A stretch of 64,000 nt of DNA, taken from assembly GCF_013409505.1 (NCBI RefSeq), contig NZ_JACCBN010000001.1, positions 4,464,001 through 4,528,000 on the forward strand, written 5' to 3'. The notes under the pieces are model-generated. The model did not search any database. It was not told the DNA's origin and saw only the letters and a program-made list of their open reading frames with translations. Shown here in pieces: positions 1 to 6,355 of this stretch (positions within the stretch are counted from its first letter, which is position 1; every line of letters starts with the position of its first letter). Both the position numbers and the translations under genes were made by a program. This DNA comes from Actinomycetospora corticicola (GTDB lineage: Bacteria > Actinomycetota > Actinomycetes > Mycobacteriales > Pseudonocardiaceae).

Positions 1-305
1 CCCGAGGAGAAGATGCCGGCGACGGCGAGGGTGGTGCCGAAGATGGCCATGCCGATGCCGCCGTCGCCCCAGAAGAGCTCCTCGTTGACGATCGGCAGCG
101 AGAGGCCGGTCTCGTCGCCCCAGAAGGACGCGAGCGTCTCGAAGTTGTAGAGCTCGATCTTCGCGGCCTCCTGCAGGACGGGCCACGGGGTGGCCTCGCG
201 CTCGTCCCACTCCTCGGCCGCGGGCCGGATCACCTCGGCGGCGAACCCGTGGGCCCAGTCCTTGAGGTCGGTGTGCTCCTCGGACAGTTCCATGGAGAAA
301 GTCAT
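1..305 (-). CDS. Acyl-CoA dehydrogenase, N-terminal part (truncated by window edge)
   Basis: The first 101 codons are visible; the gene runs off the left edge. The translation opens MTFSMELSEEHTDLKDWAHG and continues with a helical segment typical of the N-terminal domain of acyl-CoA dehydrogenases (flavoenzymes that oxidise acyl-CoA to 2-enoyl-CoA). The ATG at 305 follows an AAGG Shine-Dalgarno-like stretch that overlaps the stop of the upstream SCP2 gene, so the two are probably one operon read leftwards. A second ATG four codons in is possible but has no better RBS. Substrate class cannot be told from this fragment. Confidence 0.85.
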   Translation of the reverse strand, partial: MTFSMELSEEHTDLKDWAHGFAAEVIRPAAEEWDEREATPWPVLQEAAKIELYNFETLASFWGDETGLSLPIVNEELFWGDGGIGMAIFGTTLAVAGIFSS

Positions 306-315
306 GATCGCTGCC

Positions 316-864
316 TTACGCCGAGGGGATCGTGAACATCTTCTGCAGGGCGGTGGCGAAGCCGACGTCGCCCGAGACCTTGAGCTTGCGGGTCATGAAC
401 AGCGTGATCGGGTTGGCGTTGTTCGTGACCACCTTGAGGAACTCCGTGCCGTTCATGAACAGCTCGGTGCGGGGCTCCTCGTCGAGGCTGGTGGACACGT
501 TGCAGACGCCGTGCTGCATGGCGGTCTGGTAGTCGTCGCTGCCGCCGCCGGGCGCACCGGTCACGTGCCAGTGCACGACCTGGCGCTTCGAGCCGGCGCC
601 CTTCGACGAGTAGAACTCGCTCATCCGACCGAAGATCGCGTCGATGACGGGGCGGCGGGCGTCGGAGTTCATCACCGCCTCGAGCTGCGACTTGCTCGCG
701 CCCTTGACGAGCCGCGCGAACACCGAGGCGTCGACGGTCTTCGCACCCTCGGGCTCGGCCAGCGCGTCGCGCAGGGCCCCGACGAGCTCGTCGTCGGACA
801 GCTTCTTGAGGTCGACGCTGCGACCCAGCTCGTTGACGTCGATCTTCTCGGCCACGGTCTCCAC
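316..864 (-). CDS. SCP2 sterol-binding domain protein
   Basis: 182 codons from a GTG start at 864. Residues about 75-175 resemble an SCP2/sterol-carrier fold: a hydrophobic-pocket domain that binds lipids or acyl-CoA (segments VVHWHVTGAPGGG, TELFMNGTEFLKVV, ITLFMTRKLKVSGDVG). The closing K-x-S-G-D pattern is characteristic. The first 70 residues are helical and charged. It lies 10 bases upstream of an acyl-CoA dehydrogenase gene, and a TetR regulator is divergent, so a role in lipid or sterol-like substrate handling is inferred. The natural ligand is unknown. Confidence 0.82.
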   Translation of the reverse strand: METVAEKIDVNELGRSVDLKKLSDDELVGALRDALAEPEGAKTVDASVFARLVKGASKSQLEAVMNSDARRPVIDAIFGRMSEFYSSKGAGSKRQVVHWHVTGAPGGGSDDYQTAMQHGVCNVSTSLDEEPRTELFMNGTEFLKVVTNNANPITLFMTRKLKVSGDVGFATALQKMFTIPSA

Positions 865-907
865 TCCGACGTGAGGTTCCAGGTACCAGCGGTCCCGCTG
901 ACGTTCG

Positions 908-923
908 CTACTTTACGCAGTAG
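908..923. promoter_or_regulatory. Candidate TetR operator in divergent promoter
   Basis: Perfect inverted repeat CTACT-6 nt-AGTAG between the SCP2 operon (left) and the TetR gene (right). It sits just upstream of a TAAGAT hexamer at 928-933 that would be the -10 box of the TetR gene. Position and symmetry fit autoregulation by the adjacent TetR protein; binding is inferred. Confidence 0.5.
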
Positions 924-939
924 TAGATAAGATGCAAGC

Positions 940-1563
940 GTGACCTCCGGGACCCGCCGCCGCCTCGCGCCCGACGTGCGCCGTCGCCAGGTGCTCGACG
1001 CGGCCGTCGCGGTGTTCTCCGAGGAGGGCCTGCACGGGGCGTCGATGGACGCCATCGCGGCCCGGGCGGGCGTGTCGAAACCGCTGGTCTACGCCCACGG
1101 CGGCACGAAGGACGAGCTGTTCGCCGCGTGCCTGGCCCGGGAGGCGGACCGGCTCGTCTCGACGTTGACCACGGCCGCTCTTCCCGACGACGGGTCGGGG
1201 GCCTCCAGCGCGGACGCGCGGCTGCGGCGGGCCCTCCGGGCCTTCTTCGGCGCCGTCACCACGCACCGCCAGGGCTGGACGGTCCTCTACCGGCAGGCCT
1301 CGACCGGGGAGTTCGCCGGCACCGTCGACGCCGCCCGCCGCGGCATCGTCCGGCGCGCCGCGGAGCTGCTCGCCGCCGAGCTGGGCGGGTCGGCCGAGGC
1401 GGCGGAACCCGTCGCCCACACCCTGGTCGGCGCCGCCGAGGGGCTGACCGACTGGTGGCTCGGGGCGGAACGCCCGGCCGGTGACCAGGAACCCGCCGAC
1501 CTCCTGGCCGACATGCTCATGGCGGTGGTCTGGCCGGGACTGGACGCGCTGCGCCGGCCCTGA
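940..1563 (+). CDS. TetR/AcrR family transcriptional regulator
   Basis: 207 codons. Residues about 14-60 form the TetR helix-turn-helix (VLDAAVAVFSEEGLHGASMD, then ARAGVSKPLVYAHGGTKDEL). The usual HFGSK/HFPSK motif is HGGTK here. The C-terminal half is the helical ligand-binding domain. GTG at 940 is chosen because no other start fits the domain boundary; TAAGAT lies 6 bases before it, so the mRNA is probably leaderless. It is divergent from an SCP2/acyl-CoA dehydrogenase operon, its likely target. Codons for LPDDGSG come from a copy of the dispersed palindrome at 1181-1196. Confidence 0.9.
   Translation: MTSGTRRRLAPDVRRRQVLDAAVAVFSEEGLHGASMDAIAARAGVSKPLVYAHGGTKDELFAACLAREADRLVSTLTTAALPDDGSGASSADARLRRALRAFFGAVTTHRQGWTVLYRQASTGEFAGTVDAARRGIVRRAAELLAAELGGSAEAAEPVAHTLVGAAEGLTDWWLGAERPAGDQEPADLLADMLMAVVWPGLDALRRP
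1181..1196 (+). repeat. Dispersed palindromic motif (TTCCCGACGACGGGTC)
   Basis: Exact copy of the window-wide 12-bp palindrome core CCCGACGACGGG, here inside the TetR gene in a frame that reads P-D-D-G-S. Confidence 0.75.
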
Positions 1564-1579
1564 TCCCGTGGCAGCTCCC

Positions 1580-1619
1580 GTGGCAGCGAAGCGTCGTTGC
1601 TGTCATCCAGTGGCAGGTT
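1580..1619 (+). repeat. 40-bp dispersed 3'-end element, copy 1
   Basis: Matches the other-strand sequence at 49210-49249 at 38 of 40 positions; similarity continues a further 10-15 bases. It starts 16 bases after the TetR stop codon. The heptamer GTGGCAG occurs at 1568, 1580 and 1610. No strong hairpin is apparent within it. Function unknown. Confidence 0.75.
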
Positions 1620-1669
1620 TGCCGCATCGTCGGAGCGGCCCCGGTCCGGCGATCGCATTCTCTCGGTCC

Positions 1670-1772
1670 GTCTAGCTCTCGTGCGAGAGAGCCGGATACA
1701 CCGCGATCCCCCGTCGATCGCGCCGTCTACGGTTGTCTAGCCCAGGAGCGAGAGAACCCGATACGGCGCGAT
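1670..1772 (+). repeat. Pair of 38-bp direct repeats
   Basis: 1670-1707 and 1735-1772 share GTCTAGC, GCGAGAGA, GATAC and CGCGAT in the same order and spacing (period 65 bp). The first copy contains the palindrome CTCTCGTGCGAGAG. Confidence 0.6.
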
Positions 1773-1776
1773 GGCG

Positions 1777-1929
1777 CGCGAGATGTACATGGGGCAGGGT
1801 CGCGGGCTCGGGCCCATGCCTCACGTGGACCTCGCGGCGAGGGCGCGCACCCTCCGGATCACCGGCCGGCGCGAGGTTCACAACAAGCAGGTCTGCGGGC
1901 CGTCGGACATGCCTCACGTGAACCTCGCG
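1777..1929 (+). repeat. Two 60-bp units with inverted-repeat ends
   Basis: 1777-1836 and 1870-1929 align without gaps over 60 bp (period 93). The last 20 bases differ at one position. In the second unit the ends form a perfect 12-bp inverted repeat (CGCGAGGTTCAC and GTGAACCTCGCG). In the first unit the arms match at 9 of 12. Each unit could fold into a hairpin. Confidence 0.65.
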
Positions 1930-1957
1930 AACCGAGGTCGGGCTCACCGCCCCGAAT

Positions 1958-2000
1958 GAGCGGCACCTTCGCAGCATGTATGCGCGCGAGAGTGCCGTTC
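1958..2000. terminator. Bidirectional terminator hairpin, family member A
   Basis: Arms GAGCGGCACCTTCGC and GCGAGAGTGCCGTTC with some mismatches. It lies 20 bases beyond the stop of the leftward fprB gene. The same sequence family recurs at 20029-20071, and a shorter relative at 62567-62613, each time between convergent genes. Confidence 0.6.
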
Positions 2001-2019
2001 GCTCGGAACGGGGCCGACC

Positions 2020-3510
2020 TCAGCGCCGCGACAACCGCCCGAGCGCCCGGCGGACCGGGTTGCGCGAGGCACCGGAGCCCAGCACCCCGGCGGCCCCGTC
2101 GGCGATGAGTGACGCCACGGTCTCGGCCGCGTCAGCCTTGTTCGCGCCGATGCCACCGGACGCGCCACGCTTGATCCAGCCGACGACGTAGGTGCCCGGG
2201 AGGTCCTGCACCCGCCCCTCGACGTGCGGCACCGTTCCCGACGACGGGTCGAACGGCAGCCCCGGCACGGCGCGGCCGCGGTGGCCGATCGCCCGGACGA
2301 CGACGCCCGCCTCCACGACCTCCCCGCCCACCAGCCGGACCCCGGTCACGTGGTCGGCGCCCACGATCTCCTCGAGGGCGGCGTGGAAGCGCAGCACCAC
2401 CCGCCGTCGGGAAGAGGACAGCACTCGCGACGCCGAGAGCAGCGGGACGTCGCGCAGCAGGCTCGCCGTCTCCGCAGTCCCGGCAGCGGCGATCTCGGCG
2501 GCCACCCGCGGGTCGAGGTCGTCGACGACGACCTCCAGGTCGTCCCGGCGCAGCAGGCCGAGCAGTTCGCCGCGGGTCCAGGACGCATCACGCGGCCCGC
2601 GCCGACCGAGCACGAGGACCTCGGCGACGGCGCTGCCGCGCAGCGCGGACAGGGCACCCGGAGCTACGCCGGACAGGGCGGCCGGGTCGGCGGCGAGCAC
2701 GCGCGCGACGTCCAGCGAGACGTTGCCGGTGCCGACGACCACGACGCGTGGGCCGGACAGATCCACGGCGGACGCCGGGACCTCGGGGTGGCCGTTGTAC
2801 CAGTGCACGACCGTGGTCGAGGCGAGGTTGCCCGGCAGGTCCTCGCCGGGGACACCCAGGTCGCGGGACTCGGCGGCGCCGACGGCGTAGATCACCGCGT
2901 CGTACTGCCGGCCCAGCGACTCGACGGTCACGTCGCGCCCGACCTCGACGCCCAACCGCAGCGTCACCCGGTGATGGTCGTGGTAGCGGGCGAAGTGCTC
3001 GCCGACCTTCTTGGTGGACGCGTGGTCGGGCGCCACCCCGAAGCGGACGAGGCCGCCCGGCTCGCGGAGCCGGTCGATGATCGTCACGTGGGCCGTGGTG
3101 TGCAGGAGCAGGTCCTCCACCGCGTACATCGCGGCCGGCCCGCTGCCCACCACCGCCACGTCGAGGCGGGGGAAGTCGGCGGGCAGCACGCGGTCGAAGC
3201 GCACCGGGTCCCACGCGTGGAACAGCGGGGACCCGGCGAGCGCCGCCGGGGCGTCCCGATCCGCGTAGTACTCGGCGTTGACCTCGGCGTACTCCCACAG
3301 GGAGCCCACCAGGTTCTCCACGGGGAACACCGCGTCGACCGGGCAGACCTCGGCGCACGCCCCGCAGTCGATGCAGGCCCGCGGGTCGACGAAGAGCATG
3401 TCGGTCGACCCGAAGTCGGGCTCGCCCGGCGCGGGGTGGATGCAGTTGACCGGGCACGCCGAGACGCACGAGGCGTCGGCGCAGCACGACTGCGTGATCG
3501 CGAACGGCAC
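2020..3510 (-). CDS. fprB: Ferredoxin/ferredoxin-NADP reductase fusion (FprB-like)
   Basis: 496 residues. The N-terminal 60 residues are a bacterial-type ferredoxin with two cysteine clusters: C10, C15, C19, C23 and C46, C49, C52, C56 (CIDCGACAEVCP). Then comes an adrenodoxin-reductase-like flavoprotein: FAD-binding VVGSGPAAMY at about 121-129, NADP-binding VVVGTGNVSLDVAR, and a C-terminal GASGGIGANKADAAETV. It passes electrons between NADPH, FAD and its own iron-sulfur domain. GTG at 3510 has AGAGG upstream, overlapping the stop of the diiron oxygenase gene, so the two form an operon and FprB may be its reductant. A palindrome copy (2235-2250) encodes DPSSGT. Confidence 0.9.
   Translation of the reverse strand: MPFAITQSCCADASCVSACPVNCIHPAPGEPDFGSTDMLFVDPRACIDCGACAEVCPVDAVFPVENLVGSLWEYAEVNAEYYADRDAPAALAGSPLFHAWDPVRFDRVLPADFPRLDVAVVGSGPAAMYAVEDLLLHTTAHVTIIDRLREPGGLVRFGVAPDHASTKKVGEHFARYHDHHRVTLRLGVEVGRDVTVESLGRQYDAVIYAVGAAESRDLGVPGEDLPGNLASTTVVHWYNGHPEVPASAVDLSGPRVVVVGTGNVSLDVARVLAADPAALSGVAPGALSALRGSAVAEVLVLGRRGPRDASWTRGELLGLLRRDDLEVVVDDLDPRVAAEIAAAGTAETASLLRDVPLLSASRVLSSSRRRVVLRFHAALEEIVGADHVTGVRLVGGEVVEAGVVVRAIGHRGRAVPGLPFDPSSGTVPHVEGRVQDLPGTYVVGWIKRGASGGIGANKADAAETVASLIADGAAGVLGSGASRNPVRRALGRLSRR
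2235..2250 (+). repeat. Dispersed palindromic motif
   Basis: Exact copy of the 16-mer seen at 1181-1196, here antisense within fprB, where it reads D-P-S-S-G-T in the gene frame. Confidence 0.75.
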
Positions 3511-3521
3511 GGCTCGACCTC

Positions 3522-4427
3522 TTAGAGGATGTGCGCGGCGCGGTAGATCGCCCGCGCCGGACGCGTCAGCAGGCCGACGGATCCGAGGAACTCCATGAGC
3601 TCCGCGCAGCTCGACCGCAGCATCGCGCGGTGGTGCTGGTTGGCCTTGGCCTCGCGCAGCGCGCGCTTCGGGTCGAGCCCGGCGTTGGCGTAGACCTGCT
3701 TGTTCCACATGCTCGTGACGATGAAGAAGGCCGCGAACGCGACGAGCAGCGCCTGCACGCGGCGACGCACGGGGCCGACACCCTCGAGGCGCTCGCGGGT
3801 CTCCTCGCGGGCGAAGCGCATGTGCCGCGCCTCCTCGACCACGTGGATGTTGTTGATCGTGCGCGCGAACGGGGCGACGCGGTCGTCGCGCATCCAGTCG
3901 CGCTGCATGACGTCGAGGACCTCCTCGGCGACCAGGATCGACGCGTAGGCCGCCTCGCCGGTGGCCACGGCCTTGAACACCCGGCCGCCCTCGACGACGT
4001 GGCGGGCCGGGCGGTACGCCGGCGCGCCCAGCTTCTCCGCCCCGCGGGCGAACATGATCGAGTGGCGGCACTCGTCGGCGATCTCGGTGAGCGCCCACTG
4101 GAACGCCGGGTCCGTCGGGTCCTTCGCATAGAAGTCCCGGATGACCATCTGCTGCAGGATCATCTCGAACCAGATGCCGGTGCTGGCGACCGAGGCGGCC
4201 TCCTGCCGGGTCAGCGCCGCGCGCTGGGCCTCGGTCAGCTCGTCCCAGTAGGCCGTGCCGTAGAGCGTGCTCCACTCCGGGCTGCAGCCGTGGTGGGCCG
4301 GGTCCAGCGGGGTCTCCCAGTCGACCTCCTGGAGGGGGTCGTAGGACAGCTCGCCCGCCGAGCGCAGCAGACGCTCCGCGACGTCGTCCCGCCGCGTGGC
4401 GCTCGGGGTGTTCTCGACGGTGGTCAT
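3522..4427 (-). CDS. AurF-like diiron oxygenase
   Basis: 301 residues, all-helical, with iron-binding signatures of the AurF/p-aminobenzoate N-oxygenase family: TEIADECRHSIMFARG (ExxRH), EEVLDVMQRDW and HVVEEARHMRFAREE (EExxH). Such enzymes activate O2 at a carboxylate-bridged diiron centre. A hydrophobic segment (VQALLVAFAAFFIVTSMW) near residue 235 could be a membrane anchor or buried helix. ATG 4427 is preferred over GTG 4457 because GGAGGAG precedes it by 9 bases. It is followed 11 bases later by fprB, a plausible electron donor. The substrate is unknown. Confidence 0.85.
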   Translation of the reverse strand: MTTVENTPSATRRDDVAERLLRSAGELSYDPLQEVDWETPLDPAHHGCSPEWSTLYGTAYWDELTEAQRAALTRQEAASVASTGIWFEMILQQMVIRDFYAKDPTDPAFQWALTEIADECRHSIMFARGAEKLGAPAYRPARHVVEGGRVFKAVATGEAAYASILVAEEVLDVMQRDWMRDDRVAPFARTINNIHVVEEARHMRFAREETRERLEGVGPVRRRVQALLVAFAAFFIVTSMWNKQVYANAGLDPKRALREAKANQHHRAMLRSSCAELMEFLGSVGLLTRPARAIYRAAHIL

Positions 4428-4466
4428 GGTGCCGAACTCCTCCGTACCGACGGTCACTGTTACTTG

Positions 4467-4491
4467 CGGTTACCCGTACCAAAGGTAACCG
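4467..4491. promoter_or_regulatory. Operator-like palindrome upstream of the diiron oxygenase
   Basis: Perfect 8-bp arms CGGTTACC and GGTAACCG separated by 9 bases, 40 bases before the oxygenase start, with a further GTTAC half-site at 4460. Related GGTAA/TTACC sites lie before the FadE5-like gene at 12766-12796, so one regulator may control both. Confidence 0.6.
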
Positions 4492-4621
4492 ATACACCGT
4501 GTCCCACAGCGACCCACTGTCTCCGCCGTCACACCGCGACACGCCGATCGCCGTCTCTCCGGATGTATCGGACCTGATCTAGAGAGCGCCATACGCTCCG
4601 ATCGGACCCCCGGAGGTGGCC

Positions 4622-5812
4622 ATGGACCCGGTGCGCAACCCGTTCGCTCCCGGCGCGGGACAGCGACCCCCGGAGCTCGCCGGACGCGACCGGGAGCTGC
4701 ACGCCTTCGACGTCGTGCTCGAGCGGGTCGCCCGCGGACGGCCCGAACGCAGCCTCGTGCTCACCGGGCTGCGCGGCGTCGGCAAGACCGTGCTGCTCGG
4801 CGAGCTGCGCTCGATGGCCGTCCGGGCGGGCTGGGGGGCCGGGAAGATCGAGGCCCGGCCGGACGCCGACCTGCGCCGTCCGCTCTCGGCCGCCCTGCAC
4901 CGCGCGGTCCGCGACCTCGCCGTGCGCCACCGCGCCCCCGACCGGGTGGAGGAGACGCTCGGCGTCCTGAAGGCCTTCGCGCTCAAGGCGACCCCGCCGG
5001 ACGCCAAGCTCAAGGACCGCTGGCAGCCCGGGATCGACGCGCCCGTGCTGACCGGCCGCGCCGACTCCGGCGACATCGAGATCGACCTCGTCGAGCTGTT
5101 CGGCGTGGTGGCCGAGCTGGCGGCCGACGTCGGGGTCGGGGTCGCGCTGCTGATCGACGAGATGCAGGACCTGCAGCTCGACGACGTCTCCGCCCTGTGT
5201 GCGGCCTGCCACGAGCTCTCCCAGTCCGGCGCACCGCTCGTCGTCGTGGGCGCGGGCCTGCCGCACCTGCCCGCCGTGCTCTCGGCGTCGAAGTCGTACT
5301 CCGAGCGGCTCTTCCGGTACGTGCGGATCGGGCAGCTGGACCGGTCCGACGCCGACTTCGCGCTGACCGCCCCGGCGAAGCGGGAGGACGCCGAGCTGAC
5401 GCCGGCGGCCCTCGACGCGCTCTACGAGGTCTCCGGCGGCTACCCCTACTTCGTCCAGGCCTACGGCAAGGCGGCCTGGGACGCGGCGGTGCAGAGCCCC
5501 ATCGACGTCGACGACGTCCGGGTGGCCGCGCCGGACGCCGGCGCCGAGCTCGCCGTCGGCTTCTTCGGCTCCCGCTACGAGCGCGCCACGCCCGCCGAAC
5601 GCGAGTACCTGCAGGGCATGGCCGAGCTCGCCGAGGGTCGGGACGAGGCGGTGCAGACCGCGAAGCTCGCCGCCCACCTCGGCAAACGCGCCTCCTCGCT
5701 GTCCCCGGCGCGCGACAGCCTGCTGCGCAAGGGTCTGGTGTTCTCCGCCGAGCGCGGCTGGATCGCCTTCACCGTCCCGCACTTCGGGCGCTTCCTGCTC
5801 GGGCGGGACTGA
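4622..5812 (+). CDS. AAA/Orc1-Cdc6-like ATPase with C-terminal winged helix
   Basis: 396 residues. Walker A GLRGVGKT at 49-56, Walker B LLIDEMQDL near 176, then VVVGAGLPHLP (sensor-like). The C-terminal 100 residues (YLQGMAELAEG, KLAAHLGKRASSLSPARDSLLRKGLVF) look like a winged helix. This is the layout of ATPases found beside DNA-binding or toxin modules in actinobacteria, but here it stands alone. ATG 4622 follows GGAGG by 6 bases; the in-frame GTG at 4616 would sit inside that RBS. A strong hairpin ends the gene. Role unknown; not a phage or plasmid gene by context. Confidence 0.8.
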   Translation: MDPVRNPFAPGAGQRPPELAGRDRELHAFDVVLERVARGRPERSLVLTGLRGVGKTVLLGELRSMAVRAGWGAGKIEARPDADLRRPLSAALHRAVRDLAVRHRAPDRVEETLGVLKAFALKATPPDAKLKDRWQPGIDAPVLTGRADSGDIEIDLVELFGVVAELAADVGVGVALLIDEMQDLQLDDVSALCAACHELSQSGAPLVVVGAGLPHLPAVLSASKSYSERLFRYVRIGQLDRSDADFALTAPAKREDAELTPAALDALYEVSGGYPYFVQAYGKAAWDAAVQSPIDVDDVRVAAPDAGAELAVGFFGSRYERATPAEREYLQGMAELAEGRDEAVQTAKLAAHLGKRASSLSPARDSLLRKGLVFSAERGWIAFTVPHFGRFLLGRD

Positions 5813-5887
5813 GGTCGTGACTAGCCCGGACGAGTGAAGCTCCGCGGGGCGGTAACGAACGGCGGGCTCCGGACGACACCCCTCACG

Positions 5888-5934
5888 AGCCCCGTGGCGC
5901 TGCCGGACCCCCGACCTGGCAGGGCCACGGGGCT
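5888..5934. terminator. Terminator hairpin after the AAA ATPase
   Basis: 17-bp arms at 5888-5904 and 5918-5934 with one mismatch and a 13-base loop, 75 bases after the ATPase stop. No T tract, as usual for actinobacteria. Confidence 0.7.
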
Positions 5935-6028
5935 GCTTGCCGTCCAGGGTCGGAACGCATGCTGCGACACGCCCCGACGCGGCCCGCCCACCCGCCGAGG
6001 GATACCGACCTCCCCGTACGATTCGTGC

Positions 6029-6355
6029 GTGTCGGACACCCGGCTGGAAATCCAGATGCTGCACGACCGCGTGCTGGTCTCCCCCTCGGCCGCCGAGGGC
6101 GAGCGCCGCAGCACCGGAGGCATCGTCATCCCCGCGACGGCGTCGGTGTCGAAGCGGTTGAGCTGGGGGGACGTGTACGGCACCGGGAACCACGTGCGGA
6201 CCGTCAAGGTCGGCGACCGGGTCCTGTACGGGCCGGACGACCACGCCGAGGTGGAGGTCGACGGCAGGGCCTTCGTCGTGATGCGCGAGCGCGACGTGCA
6301 CGCCGTGGCCAGCGAGGACATCGAGCCGACCAGCGGGACGGGGCTGTACCTGTGA
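6029..6355 (+). CDS. GroES-like (Cpn10 fold) protein
   Basis: 108 residues with the Cpn10 layout: LHDRVLVSP, then GIVIPATASV, GDVYGTGNHVRTVKVGDRVL, and a closing RDVHAV. It lacks a clear copy of the GroES mobile loop and no groEL is nearby, so it may not be a true co-chaperonin. Small stand-alone GroES-like proteins are common in actinobacteria. GTG at 6029 has no RBS but TACGAT lies 6 bases upstream, so the mRNA is probably leaderless. The stop overlaps the next gene (GTGA), so it starts a three-gene operon with VanW-like and DUF1206 genes. Confidence 0.8.
   Translation: MSDTRLEIQMLHDRVLVSPSAAEGERRSTGGIVIPATASVSKRLSWGDVYGTGNHVRTVKVGDRVLYGPDDHAEVEVDGRAFVVMRERDVHAVASEDIEPTSGTGLYL

Larger units (their letters stand above)
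1564..2019. other. Gene-free, repeat-rich region between convergent TetR and fprB
   Basis: No coding frame with actinobacterial codon bias or family resemblance is visible. The region holds the 40-bp element (1580-1619), two copies of a 38-bp direct repeat (1670-1707 and 1735-1772, each beginning GTCTAG), a short palindrome CTCTCG-tg-CGAGAG in the first of these, two 60-bp units bounded by inverted repeats (1777-1836 and 1870-1929), and a hairpin at 1958-2000. Confidence 0.7.

Noticed and set aside
1815..1929. CACGTG sites as a parS partition site
   Set aside because: Only the six central bases match; the flanking TTTC/GAAA of parS are missing. The sites are better explained as parts of the 60-bp repeat units.
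2224..3525. Long open frame on the plus strand across fprB
   Set aside because: It is antisense to a gene with clear ferredoxin and reductase motifs. In high-GC DNA the complementary frames stay open; the translation (rich in Gly, Arg, His, Val) matches no family.
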